In this document: piece after piece, positions 52,434 to 60,936 of the stretch
Position numbering within the stretch: position 1 is the first letter of the stretch
Layout of the letters: each line of letters begins with the position of its first letter
NCBI GenBank assembly: GCA_910586965.1
Contig: CAJUMF010000007.1
Span: 1 to 64,000, forward strand
Length of the DNA: 64,000 nt
Source: an uncultured Dorea sp.
GTDB taxonomy: Bacteria > Bacillota > Clostridia > Lachnospirales > Lachnospiraceae
Direction: 5' to 3'
Position numbers and translations under genes: made by a program
Notes under the pieces: model-generated
The model's input: only the letters and a program-made list of their open reading frames with translations
The model's database searches: none
Told to the model about the DNA's origin: nothing

Positions 52434-54260
52434 ATGTGTGGAATAGTAGGTTATATTGGAAAAGAGCAGGCGGCACCCATTCTCCTGGACGGATTGTCCA
52501 AGTTGGAATACAGAGGCTATGATTCGGCAGGAATTGCCGTTTACAATGGGAATGAGATAGGGATGGAGAAGGCCAAAGGGCGTCTTAAGGTCTTAAGTGA
52601 ACTGACTCATGACGGAGAGACATTGCCGGGGACTCTTGGTATCGGACATACGAGATGGGCAACTCATGGTTCTCCGTCGGATACCAATGCGCACCCGCAT
52701 TTTAATGCGGACCGGAGTATTGTTGTCGTACATAATGGAATTATTGAGAATTACTTGAAATTAAAAAAGAAACTTGAAAAAAAAGGGTATACGTTTATAT
52801 CTGAGACAGATACAGAGGTGATCGCACACCTTTTGGACTACTATTATGACGGCAATCCGCTGCGGGCCGTGACGAAGATCATGCATCGTATGGAAGGTTC
52901 TTATGCCCTTGGGATTATTTTTAAGGATCATCCGGGGGAAGTTTATGCAGTTAGAAAGGACAGTCCTCTGATCGTAGGGCATACGGACGGGGGAAGCATT
53001 ATCGCATCTGATGTTCCGGCAGTCCTCAAGTATACAAGAGATGTATATTTTATTGAAAATGAGGAGATCGTGCGGCTGAAAGAGACATCTATGGAATTTT
53101 TCAGTGTGGATGAAGAGCCCATTGAGAAAGAGTCGGTAAGGATAGAGTGGGATGTGAATGCTGCAGAAAAAGGTGGCTATGAGCATTTTATGCTGAAGGA
53201 GATGAACGAGCAGCCGAAAGCTGTTACGGATACATTTTCACCGAGAATTAAAAATGGCCAGATTGTGATCGAAGAGCTTGGCATGTCGGATGAGGATATG
53301 AAAGAAATTGGCAAGATTATGATCGTTGCCTGCGGCTCTGCGTATCATACAGGGGTTACGAGCAAATATATCTTTGAGGATCTTGCGAGGATTCCCGTGG
53401 AAGTAGATCTTGCTTCGGAGTTCCGTTACCGCAGACCGATCTTAAATGACAAGACACTTGTCATTGTCATCAGCCAGTCAGGGGAGACGGCCGATACGCT
53501 GGCTGCCCTCAGAGAGTCAAAAAGGCAGGGGGCAAGAGTTCTTGGAATTGTAAATGTTGTGGGAAGCTCTATTGCGAGGGAAGCTGATAATGTCATGTAT
53601 ACATGGGCGGGGCCGGAGATTGCAGTGGCAACGACAAAGGCGTATTCCGCACAGTTGATCGCTCTGTATCTTCTGGCTATGAAATTCGCCTGTGTCCGGG
53701 GGCAGATGAGTGAGGAACTTCTTGAAGAAATGCTGTCTGACCTTCGTGCGCTCCCCTCTCAGATAGAGATGCTCCTGAATAATAAAGGGAAGATACAGCG
53801 TTTTGCAAATCGCTACCTGGCGGCAAGGGATGTGTTTTTCATCGGGCGCGGGGTGGATTATGCCATCTCTTTGGAAGGGTCTCTTAAGTTGAAAGAGATA
53901 TCTTATATTCATTCGGAGGCGTATGCGGCCGGGGAGCTGAAGCACGGAACAATCTCTCTTATTGAGGAAGGGACGCTGGTTGCGGCAGTTCTGACACAGA
54001 GGGAGCTGTATAAAAAAACTCTCAGCAATATGGTCGAGGTAAGTACAAGAGGTGCTTTTGTTCTGGCGGTTACCAATGAAGGCAATACAGAGGTAGAGCG
54101 TGCAGCAGATTATGTGATCTATATTCCGGAGACAAACAAATATTTTACAAATTCACTGGCAATTATTCCGCTGCAGTTATTTGGCTATTATATTGCGGTG
54201 GGAAGAGGATGCGATGTCGATAAACCGAGAAATCTGGCAAAATCCGTTACTGTAGAATAG
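52434..54260 (+). CDS. glmS: Glutamine-fructose-6-phosphate aminotransferase (isomerising)
   Basis: GlmS makes glucosamine-6-phosphate, the entry point to UDP-GlcNAc and all wall polymers. The start is the ATG at 52434, since the mature protein must begin with the nucleophile Cys1 (MCGIVGYIG). An ATG at 52419 would add five residues and lies before the GGAGG. The 608-residue protein has the glutaminase domain (RGYDSAGIAV, GIGHTRWATHG, HNGIIENY) and two SIS domains (ACGSAYHTG, SQSGETADTLAALR, ATTKAYSAQL). It ends in LAKSVTVE, as in the family. It is flanked by two LCP genes but has its own promoter. Confidence 0.98.
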   Translation: MCGIVGYIGKEQAAPILLDGLSKLEYRGYDSAGIAVYNGNEIGMEKAKGRLKVLSELTHDGETLPGTLGIGHTRWATHGSPSDTNAHPHFNADRSIVVVHNGIIENYLKLKKKLEKKGYTFISETDTEVIAHLLDYYYDGNPLRAVTKIMHRMEGSYALGIIFKDHPGEVYAVRKDSPLIVGHTDGGSIIASDVPAVLKYTRDVYFIENEEIVRLKETSMEFFSVDEEPIEKESVRIEWDVNAAEKGGYEHFMLKEMNEQPKAVTDTFSPRIKNGQIVIEELGMSDEDMKEIGKIMIVACGSAYHTGVTSKYIFEDLARIPVEVDLASEFRYRRPILNDKTLVIVISQSGETADTLAALRESKRQGARVLGIVNVVGSSIAREADNVMYTWAGPEIAVATTKAYSAQLIALYLLAMKFACVRGQMSEELLEEMLSDLRALPSQIEMLLNNKGKIQRFANRYLAARDVFFIGRGVDYAISLEGSLKLKEISYIHSEAYAAGELKHGTISLIEEGTLVAAVLTQRELYKKTLSNMVEVSTRGAFVLAVTNEGNTEVERAADYVIYIPETNKYFTNSLAIIPLQLFGYYIAVGRGCDVDKPRNLAKSVTVE

Positions 54261-54264
54261 ATGG

Positions 54265-54293
54265 TTGAACTTTTTGCAAGAATATAGTAGTAT
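54265..54293 (+). promoter_or_regulatory. Promoter of the second LCP/cohesin-protein operon
   Basis: TTGAAC (54265-54270), a 17-base spacer and TAGTAT (54288-54293) begin five bases after the glmS stop and lie 53 bases before the LCP start. Confidence 0.55.
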
Positions 54294-54346
54294 AGGATAG
54301 TGTTATGTGAAAAATTGTATAAGACGATACAAAAGAGAGGCTATGT

Positions 54347-55579
54347 ATGGCAAGAAAACGGGAATTGGCGGCGATCAGAGCCGCGAAAGCCAGGAAGAAG
54401 CGGAGGCGGAGAAAGAGACTGCGGGCAGTCATCCTCTTTTTAGAGACGATTATACTGATTATGCTGATGGGAACGGCATATATCATGGCGAAATATGATA
54501 AGTTTCAGCGAGTGGATATTGATAATGTAGAGGTAAATGAAGGAATCAGGCTTGAGGGTTATACGACGGTTGCACTTTTTGGAGGGGATTCCAGAGAGGG
54601 GCAGTTGGAGGAAGGGACGCATGCGGATACAATTATTATTGTAGCCATTAATAATGAAAGTAAAGAAATCCGCATGGCATCCATTTACCGTGACACACTT
54701 CTCAGGCAGATGGATGATACATACAGGAAAGCAAATAATGCGTATTTTGTAGGCGGACCTGAGGAAGCGATCAATATGCTGAATAAGAATCTTGACCTTG
54801 ATATTGAAGATTACGCAACGGTAGACTTTAAAGCAATGTCGGATGTGGTTGACCTGATGGGCGGGATTGAGATTACTGTGACGGATGCGGAAGCCGAGAT
54901 GATGAATAAATATATCGGCGAGACTGCGAAGGCGGCACATAAGAAGGCAAAGGAGCTTGATGGTGCAGGAACTTATACCCTTGACGGTCCCCAGGCAGTT
55001 ACATACTCGAGATTGCGTAAACTGGAAGGCGGGGATTATAAACGTACTGAGCGCCAGCGGGCAGTTATCCAGAAGTTGTTTGAGAAGATCACAACGACAG
55101 ATCTGACGACGATCAATGAGATTATTGATACCGTGTTTCCCCAGGTATCCACAAGTTTTAGTTTGAAGAAAATTGTTGCTCTTACTTCGGCGCTTATGGA
55201 TTACAGCCTTGGGGAAAATACAGGATTTCCTTTTGAAAAGACAGACGGGATCAGATATCCGAATGCCGGGGATGTGGTTGTGGCACAGGGGCTTGCGGAA
55301 AATGTGAAGGAGCTCCATGAATTCCTGTATCCGAATAAAGTGACAGAGGAAGTGTCGGATACCGTACAGATGATTTCAGAGGAGATAGAGTATGAGACGG
55401 GAGTTGTCAGGCCCGCAGAGCTGGATGCTCAGACAGAAGGGGAAGGCGACGAAGAGGGGAATAATGACAGTGAGTCCAATGATGGAGAAGAGGATGATGG
55501 TACACAAGTCCCGGAAGACAGTGAAGATTATGACAGACCGTATGCGGATACTGCAGATGCAGAGTTCATGGAGGAGTGA
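54347..55579 (+). CDS. LCP-family glycopolymer ligase, paralogue with acidic tail
   Basis: This is the third LCP protein of the window and a clear paralogue of the one at 50795. Both share the strings INMLNKNLDLDI, ETAKAA, RTERQR and GFPF in the same order. The 410-residue protein has a very basic N-terminus, one membrane segment at about residues 24-45, and the LCP core with TTVALFGGDSREGQLEEGT, MASIYRDTLLRQMDD, DLMGGIEITVTD and AVTYSRLRKLEGGDYKRTERQ. Its last about 60 residues are strongly acidic instead of Asn/Pro-rich. AGAGAGG precedes the ATG at 54347. The cohesin-like gene starts five bases after its stop, so the two are co-translated. Confidence 0.92.
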   Translation: MARKRELAAIRAAKARKKRRRRKRLRAVILFLETIILIMLMGTAYIMAKYDKFQRVDIDNVEVNEGIRLEGYTTVALFGGDSREGQLEEGTHADTIIIVAINNESKEIRMASIYRDTLLRQMDDTYRKANNAYFVGGPEEAINMLNKNLDLDIEDYATVDFKAMSDVVDLMGGIEITVTDAEAEMMNKYIGETAKAAHKKAKELDGAGTYTLDGPQAVTYSRLRKLEGGDYKRTERQRAVIQKLFEKITTTDLTTINEIIDTVFPQVSTSFSLKKIVALTSALMDYSLGENTGFPFEKTDGIRYPNAGDVVVAQGLAENVKELHEFLYPNKVTEEVSDTVQMISEEIEYETGVVRPAELDAQTEGEGDEEGNNDSESNDGEEDDGTQVPEDSEDYDRPYADTADAEFMEE

Positions 55580-55584
55580 GTAAG

Positions 55585-57264
55585 ATGAACAAAAAAGAAA
55601 GTAAGAGTATGAAAATGATAAAGAGATTCGGTAGTGTATTGCTGGCAATTTGTCTGTTGATACCGTGTTTTTCCATGGTTGCCAGTGCGGCAGATGGAAA
55701 GATATCATTTTCGGATCCAGAGACAAAGGTTGGAGATATTGTGGAAGTAAAGTGTGCCGTTCGTTCTACTGGTGCCGCTCTTGGGGATGTAGAAGTACAG
55801 TTAAGCTATGACAGTGAATCGTTGAGCTTTGATTCGGGCGACGGCGCGGAGGCTAATGAGGATGGCGGTGTAATATGCACGGGAAACGGCGGTTCTTCGG
55901 AGCAGATATTTATGCTGAAGTTTCAGGCATTAAAAGAGGGGAGTACCCAGATTACGATTGCAAGTGCAACAATCGCATCCGGCGAGGGAAATGAGCTTAC
56001 ATTGGATGAGGGAAATTCCACGATAAAAATAGGAGAAGGCGATCCGTCAAAGATAAAAAAGAAAGAGGACAGTGAAAAAACTTCCTCTTCTTCTGCCGAT
56101 GACATACAGGTGGATGTGAACGGGACAGCATATATTCTGACGGATAAATTCCCGGAGGGAGATATTCCGAATGGCTATGAGCGCACCACCGTATCCTTAG
56201 ACGGCCAGGACCGTCAGATGGTCATGAATGCAAACAGCGGTGTGACTTTAGGATATCTGCTTGACGGCGATAACGGAAGCTTCTATCTGTTCAATGCTGA
56301 GAATGCTACATTTTCTCCATATGAAGAGTTGGTAATCTCTGATAAGACTTCTATCATACTTCTCAGTGATACGTCTGCGGTCAGTCTGCCCTCAGATTAT
56401 AAAGAGGCTGAATTAACGTTGGACGAGAAGACGTTCCCGGTATGGCAGAAGTCTGGAGAGGAAGGGTATTATGTGCTCTATGCCATGAACAGCAACGGGG
56501 AGAATGATTACTATCGATATGATGCAGAAGAGAATACTTATCAGAGATTTGAACCGGAGAGCGGGGAGCCGGAGAAAGAGAAGACTTCCGGGCTGCTTGG
56601 AAAGGTAGAGAGGTTTATAGAGAAGAATATACAGAAGATTGTCCTCTTTGGGGGGCTCGGGCTGATTGTGATCATCATCCTTATTGTTACGCTGGGAATC
56701 AAGTTGTTTAACCGCAATGCGGAGCTGGATGAACTTTATGAGGAGTATGGGCTTAACGATGAAGAACCGCAGCAGGTGAAGGGGAAAGATAAGAAAAAAG
56801 AAAAAGAAAAGAAACCGGGAAAGCTCCTTCGGGGCGGAAAAAAGGACGACTATAATGAAGAAGATGATTTTGATGAGGATTTTTCCACTGTAGATATGGG
56901 CTTTACCGAAGATATGGGATTTACTGAAGACATGGGCTTCACCGCAGATATGGGCTTTACCGAGGATTTGAGCTTTGAGGAAGAGGATTTCCAGACGGCG
57001 GAGATGGATTATGCAGGCAAGGGCTTTGATACAGAAGAACTTGATTTTGACGAAAGTGATTTTGCTACGGCGCAGATGGATTATGACAGTGGTGATTTAT
57101 TGGACGATGTTGATACAGACGAGTTTGTTGTATATGGAGGTCAGAGCCGCACAGAGGAGCTGACAATCGATGATCTGGATGAGTTATTGAGTGATAGCCC
57201 GAAAAAGAAGGAAAGTCCTGATCTGGATGATACTTTCAAGGTTGATTTTATTGATTTGGATTAG
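55585..57264 (+). CDS. Membrane-anchored cohesin-domain protein with repeat-rich cytoplasmic tail
   Basis: The function is unknown. The ATG at 55585, after GGAGGAG, gives 559 residues. A signal peptide (about 1-34, LLAICLLIPCFSMVASAAD) leads into a cohesin-type domain (about 35-150; KISFSDPETKVGDIVEVKC, GDVEVQLSYDSESLSF, FMLKFQALKEGSTQITI). A second extracytoplasmic beta-rich domain lies at about 172-320 (DVNGTAYILTDKFPEG, YYRYDAEENTYQRF). One membrane helix follows at about 350-375 (IVLFGGLGLIVIIILIVTLG), then a tail of about 180 residues that starts basic and becomes very acidic, with four DMGFTE-type units. It is coupled to the LCP gene. No dockerin protein is seen in the window. Confidence 0.85.
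   Translation: MNKKESKSMKMIKRFGSVLLAICLLIPCFSMVASAADGKISFSDPETKVGDIVEVKCAVRSTGAALGDVEVQLSYDSESLSFDSGDGAEANEDGGVICTGNGGSSEQIFMLKFQALKEGSTQITIASATIASGEGNELTLDEGNSTIKIGEGDPSKIKKKEDSEKTSSSSADDIQVDVNGTAYILTDKFPEGDIPNGYERTTVSLDGQDRQMVMNANSGVTLGYLLDGDNGSFYLFNAENATFSPYEELVISDKTSIILLSDTSAVSLPSDYKEAELTLDEKTFPVWQKSGEEGYYVLYAMNSNGENDYYRYDAEENTYQRFEPESGEPEKEKTSGLLGKVERFIEKNIQKIVLFGGLGLIVIIILIVTLGIKLFNRNAELDELYEEYGLNDEEPQQVKGKDKKKEKEKKPGKLLRGGKKDDYNEEDDFDEDFSTVDMGFTEDMGFTEDMGFTADMGFTEDLSFEEEDFQTAEMDYAGKGFDTEELDFDESDFATAQMDYDSGDLLDDVDTDEFVVYGGQSRTEELTIDDLDELLSDSPKKKESPDLDDTFKVDFIDLD
56893..56964 (+). repeat. Four 18-base repeats encoding DMGFTE/DMGFTA
   Basis: Four adjacent 18-base units (GATATGGGCTTTACCGAA type) encode Asp-Met-Gly-Phe-Thr-Glu/Ala, followed by a degenerate fifth (DLSFEE) to 56982. 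They lie in the predicted cytoplasmic tail of the cohesin-domain protein. Confidence 0.92.
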
Positions 57265-57271
57265 GGTTATG

Positions 57272-57300
57272 AACCCCTGCAGCAGATGCAGGGGTTTGTT
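57272..57300 (+). terminator. Rho-independent terminator after the cohesin-domain gene
   Basis: AACCCCTGCA (57272-57281) pairs perfectly with TGCAGGGGTT (57287-57296) around GCAGA, followed by TGTT. The stem is GC-rich and the T tail short. Confidence 0.75.
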
Positions 57301-57342
57301 AATACGCGGATATTGCGTAGGATGTACATAAGGAGGAACGAT

Positions 57343-57936
57343 ATGAGAAAAAGAAATGTGAGTGCCGTTGTGGGAGGAATCGCAGGGATGGCGTTGTGTC
57401 ATATACTGGTTTTCCGGACAGTGTTTGAGCGGCCTTCTATCATATGGAGGAAAAAGAAATATGACTGTGCGCTTGTCTGCGGGTGCCCTGCGAACTTGAA
57501 CGGCAGTCCTTCGGTGCTTATGAGAACACGTGTAGAAAAGGCTGTTGAGCTGTGGCGCAAAGGAAAAGTCGGAAAGCTTTTTTTTGCCGGCGGGCATGTG
57601 AAAAATCCCCATATTGAGTCCGAGGTTATGAAAGAGTATGCGATATCACTGGGAGTTCCAAAAGAACAGATCATCACGGAGACACAGTCGGTGAGTACCT
57701 ATCACAATATGCTGCATTCGAAGGATATCATGGAAGACCATGGGCTTAAAAGCTGCGTGGTGGTCACTAACGGGTGGCATCTGCGCAAGGCGAACCATTA
57801 CGCGAAAAAATTCGGACTGGATTATGTAATGTGTGCGGCCGCCGAGCCTTATAACGCAACTTTCATACGCACACTTTGGAGATATATCAGCATCAATCTC
57901 CATATGTACTTTAATTTTTACAGAGGCTTATACTAA
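57343..57936 (+). CDS. YdcF/SanA-family (DUF218) protein
   Basis: DUF218 proteins share a Rossmann-like fold. Relatives SanA and ElyC affect envelope integrity, but the reaction is not known. The frame opens at 57286, but the ATG at 57343, six bases after AAGGAGGA, is clearly the start. The 197-residue protein has an N-terminal hydrophobic segment (about 7-27), then CALVCGCPANLNGSPSVLM, KLFFAGGHVKNPHIESEVM, TETQSVSTYHNMLHSKDIM and VVTNGWHLRKANHYAKKFG. These match the family pattern of an acidic/His-rich pocket (S-E, N/H and H-x-R). It lies between a terminator and the prmA promoter, so it is probably a single-gene unit. Confidence 0.88.
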   Translation: MRKRNVSAVVGGIAGMALCHILVFRTVFERPSIIWRKKKYDCALVCGCPANLNGSPSVLMRTRVEKAVELWRKGKVGKLFFAGGHVKNPHIESEVMKEYAISLGVPKEQIITETQSVSTYHNMLHSKDIMEDHGLKSCVVVTNGWHLRKANHYAKKFGLDYVMCAAAEPYNATFIRTLWRYISINLHMYFNFYRGLY

Positions 57937-57943
57937 GATTACA

Positions 57944-57972
57944 TTTACATTCTCGGTTTTGGATGTTAAAAT
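57944..57972 (+). promoter_or_regulatory. Promoter of the prmA-rsmE-cysteine desulfurase-thiI run
   Basis: TTTACA (57944-57949), a 17-base spacer and TAAAAT (57967-57972) lie 47 bases before prmA. The next four genes are spaced 11 to 44 bases apart with no visible terminator, so they may form one operon. Confidence 0.6.
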
Positions 57973-58019
57973 ATGCAGTATATTTGAGTTGAAACTTTTT
58001 AGAGAGGGATTTGTTAAGT

Positions 58020-58973
58020 ATGAAGTGGAAACAATTTCGGTTGAAGACTACGACAGAGGCAGAGGATATGGTAAGCAGTATGCTGGCGGAGCTTGGGATT
58101 GAAGGGGTGCAGATTGAGGATCAGATCCCCTTGACAGCCGAGGAGCAGGAGCAGATGTTTGTAGATATCCTTCCGGATACTCTGGAAGATGACGGGACGG
58201 CTTATCTGACATTTTACCTGGATATGAAAGAAGATGCAGGGAATGTCCTTGACAGTATACGCAGGGAACTGGAGGAGATGCGGGAATATCTTGATGTGGG
58301 AGAATGTGTCATTGAAGAATCAGAGACAGAAGATGTGGATTGGGTGAATAATTGGAAGAAGTATTTCCATCAGTTTTATATCGACGATATCCTCATTATT
58401 CCTTCCTGGGAGCAAGTGAGGGAGGAAGATGCGGGGAAGCTTGTGATCCATATCGATCCCGGGACTGCTTTTGGAACGGGAATGCATGAGACGACACAGT
58501 TATGTATCCGGGCATTGAAACGTTATGTGAAGCAGGGGGATACCGTGCTGGATGTAGGCTGCGGCAGCGGTATCCTTGGAATGCTGGCATTGAAATTCGG
58601 GGCAGGATATGCCGTTGGAACAGATCTTGATCCTTGTGCCATTGCAGCGACCCATGAGAATATGGAGGTAAATGGAATCATAAAAGATAAGTACGAGGTA
58701 ATGATCGGCAATATCATCGATGATAAAAATGTGCAGGAACAGGCGGGGGCTGAGAGGTATGATATCGTTCTTGCCAATATCCTGGCAGATGTGCTTGTAC
58801 CGCTGACACTGGTTGTCCTTGCACATATGAAACAAGGGGCGGTCTTTATTACCAGCGGAATTATTGATGATAAAGAGCAGACAGTTGTAGAGGCAATGAG
58901 AGCTTCTGGACTTAAGGTGCTTGAAGTCAATCATCAGGGCGAGTGGGTTTCAGTAGTGGCGAAGAAGAATTGA
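58020..58973 (+). CDS. prmA: Ribosomal protein L11 methyltransferase PrmA
   Basis: PrmA methylates ribosomal protein L11 using S-adenosylmethionine. The ATG at 58020 is preferred over an in-frame TTG at 58011 that sits too close to the AGAGAGGG site, giving 317 residues. The N-terminal L11-binding domain (about 1-100) is followed by the linker DWVNNWKKYFHQFYI and the methyltransferase domain with IDPGTAFGTGMHETTQLCI near residue 148, motif I DVGCGSGILGMLALKFGA near residue 177, and motif IV VLANILADVL near residue 249. The order prmA-rsmE is the usual one in Firmicutes. Confidence 0.95.
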   Translation: MKWKQFRLKTTTEAEDMVSSMLAELGIEGVQIEDQIPLTAEEQEQMFVDILPDTLEDDGTAYLTFYLDMKEDAGNVLDSIRRELEEMREYLDVGECVIEESETEDVDWVNNWKKYFHQFYIDDILIIPSWEQVREEDAGKLVIHIDPGTAFGTGMHETTQLCIRALKRYVKQGDTVLDVGCGSGILGMLALKFGAGYAVGTDLDPCAIAATHENMEVNGIIKDKYEVMIGNIIDDKNVQEQAGAERYDIVLANILADVLVPLTLVVLAHMKQGAVFITSGIIDDKEQTVVEAMRASGLKVLEVNHQGEWVSVVAKKN

Positions 58974-58984
58974 GGAGTGTACTT

Positions 58985-59722
58985 ATGCAGCATTTTTTTG
59001 TGCCGCCTTCTCAGGTGGGGGAGACGGAGATTATCATCCAAGGTTCAGATGTGAATCATATGAAAAATGTTCTTCGGATGCGTGCGGGGGAGGAGCTGTC
59101 TGTCTGTGACGGCAATAACTGCCGGTATCTGTGCCGCGTAAAGGAATACACAGAGGATACAGCAGTGCTGGCAATTACAGAAAGACAGGAGAACGATACA
59201 GAACTTTCTTCGAAAATCTATTTGTTTCAAGGACTCCCGAAGCAGGACAAGATGGAGTGGATCGTTCAGAAGGCTGTGGAACTTGGAGCGTACAAAGTGA
59301 TCCCGGTTGTTACAAAGAGGTGTGTGGTCAGACTGGATGAAAAGAAAGCGCAGAAGAAAACAGAACGATGGCAGGAGATTTCCAAGAGTGCGGCAAAACA
59401 GTCAGGACGGGGGCTGGTGCCGGAAGTGACAAAAGTGTTATCGTGGAGAGAAGCCCTGTCTGCGGCCAAGGCTCTTGACGTGCTGCTCATTCCCTATGAG
59501 CTTGCAGAAGGTATGTCTGAGACAAAAGAGATACTGGCATCTCTGAAGCCCGGACAGTCTATCGGTGTTTTGATCGGACCGGAGGGCGGATTTGAAAAAG
59601 CCGAGGTTATAGAGGCTATGGAGGCAGGAGCAAAGGCTGTTACCCTGGGCAGGAGGATTCTGCGCACGGAGACGGCAGGAATTGCAACATTATCTGTGTT
59701 AATGTTCCAATTAGAGGAATAG
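58985..59722 (+). CDS. rsmE: 16S rRNA (uracil1498-N3)-methyltransferase RsmE
   Basis: RsmE methylates U1498 of 16S rRNA near the decoding centre. The ATG at 58985 (MQHFFVPPSQV) follows GAGGAG by eight bases and starts at the conserved N-terminal PUA-like domain; upstream codons overlap prmA and are not needed. The 245-residue protein has the SPOUT knot with SIGVLIGPEGGFEKAEV near residue 190 and VTLGRRILRTETAGIAT near residue 218, as in the family. The KMEWIVQKAVELGA segment is also typical. It is 11 bases after prmA. Confidence 0.95.
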   Translation: MQHFFVPPSQVGETEIIIQGSDVNHMKNVLRMRAGEELSVCDGNNCRYLCRVKEYTEDTAVLAITERQENDTELSSKIYLFQGLPKQDKMEWIVQKAVELGAYKVIPVVTKRCVVRLDEKKAQKKTERWQEISKSAAKQSGRGLVPEVTKVLSWREALSAAKALDVLLIPYELAEGMSETKEILASLKPGQSIGVLIGPEGGFEKAEVIEAMEAGAKAVTLGRRILRTETAGIATLSVLMFQLEE

Positions 59723-59766
59723 CCACATATTCTATGATTAAGAAAATAAAAATAGGAAGTGGACAT

Positions 59767-60924
59767 ATGAGAGAAATTTATCTGGACAATTCTGCAACGA
59801 CATGCGCATATGAATGTGTTGGGGATCTTGTTCGCAAGGTGATGTGCGAAGATTATGGGAATCCCTCTTCTATGCATAGGAAGGGCGTGGAGGGCGAAAG
59901 GTATATAAAAGAAGCGAAAGAAATACTGGCAAAGCTCTGGAAGGTGCAGGAAAAAGAGATTGTTTTTACATCCGGCGGGACAGAAAGTGACAATCTGGCG
60001 CTGATTGGTGCTGCGAGAGCTAATCGCAGGGCAGGCAATCACTTGATCACTTCGGCGATTGAACATCCGGCGATCATTAATACAATGAGATACTTGGAGG
60101 AAGAGGGATTCCGTGTCACCTTTCTCCCAGTAGACCGTTATGGCAGAATCCGGCTGGACGCATTGAAAAATGCACTGTGCAAAGACACGATCCTTGTATC
60201 TGTCATGTATGTGAACAACGAGGTGGGGTCTGTGCAGCCGATCCAGGAGGCTGCCGGGATTGTAAAAGCTTATAACAAAAATATCCTGTTCCATGTGGAT
60301 GCGGTACAGGGATTTGGAAAGTACCGTATTTATCCCAAACGCCTGAAGGTGGATATGTGTTCTGTCAGCGGGCATAAGATACATGGACCGAAGGGGATCG
60401 GTGCCCTTTATATCGACAGCAATGTGAAGATCAAGCCGATCGTATTCGGCGGGGAACAGCAGAAAAATATCCGTTCCGGCACGGAAAATGTGCCTGGAAT
60501 TGCTGGGCTGGGGCTTGCCGCAAAGACCATCTATGAAAATCTGGATGAAAAGGTGGCTGCAATGCGGGCATTGAAGGAACATTTTATTGAGGGTGTGACC
60601 CAGATTGAAAATACAAAGATCCACGGGATGTATGATGAGACATCCGCGCCGCATATCATCAGTGTGGGTTTTGCCGGGATTCGAAGCGAGGTGCTTCTTC
60701 ACGCGCTGGAAGAAAGAGGGATCTATGTATCATCGGGATCGGCATGTTCCTCCAATCATCCCCAAGTGAGCGGTGTGCTGAAAGGCATCGGTGCGAGTCA
60801 GGAATATTTGGATGCGACGCTCAGATTCAGCATGTCCGAGTTCACGACCCGGGAGGAGATTGATTATACATTGGAAACGTTAAAGGAGATTGTACCGGTG
60901 CTCAGAAGATATACAAGACATTAG
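59767..60924 (+). CDS. Cysteine desulfurase (NifS/IscS family)
   Basis: This PLP enzyme takes sulfur from cysteine as a persulfide. Placed directly before thiI, it very likely supplies sulfur for 4-thiouridine in tRNA, like NifZ-type enzymes in Bacillus. The ATG at 59767 (MREIYLDNSATTCAYE) after AGGAAGTGG gives 385 residues. Key elements are FTSGGTESDNLAL near residue 65, IEHPAI, HVDAVQGFGKY near residue 177, the PLP lysine in SGHKIHGPKG near residue 203 and the catalytic Cys in SSGSACSS near residue 327. thiI starts 12 bases downstream. Confidence 0.94.
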   Translation: MREIYLDNSATTCAYECVGDLVRKVMCEDYGNPSSMHRKGVEGERYIKEAKEILAKLWKVQEKEIVFTSGGTESDNLALIGAARANRRAGNHLITSAIEHPAIINTMRYLEEEGFRVTFLPVDRYGRIRLDALKNALCKDTILVSVMYVNNEVGSVQPIQEAAGIVKAYNKNILFHVDAVQGFGKYRIYPKRLKVDMCSVSGHKIHGPKGIGALYIDSNVKIKPIVFGGEQQKNIRSGTENVPGIAGLGLAAKTIYENLDEKVAAMRALKEHFIEGVTQIENTKIHGMYDETSAPHIISVGFAGIRSEVLLHALEERGIYVSSGSACSSNHPQVSGVLKGIGASQEYLDATLRFSMSEFTTREEIDYTLETLKEIVPVLRRYTRH

Positions 60925-60936
60925 AGGAGAGAGAAA

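Noticed and set aside
55585..57264. Cellulosome scaffoldin
   Set aside because: There is one cohesin-type domain, a transmembrane helix and a long cytoplasmic tail, and no dockerin, cellulose-binding module or glycoside hydrolase with dockerin was seen nearby.
59494..60702. 402-codon minus-strand frame opposite rsmE and the cysteine desulfurase gene
   Set aside because: Both plus-strand genes have clear family motifs. The antisense frame has none and is a codon-usage shadow.
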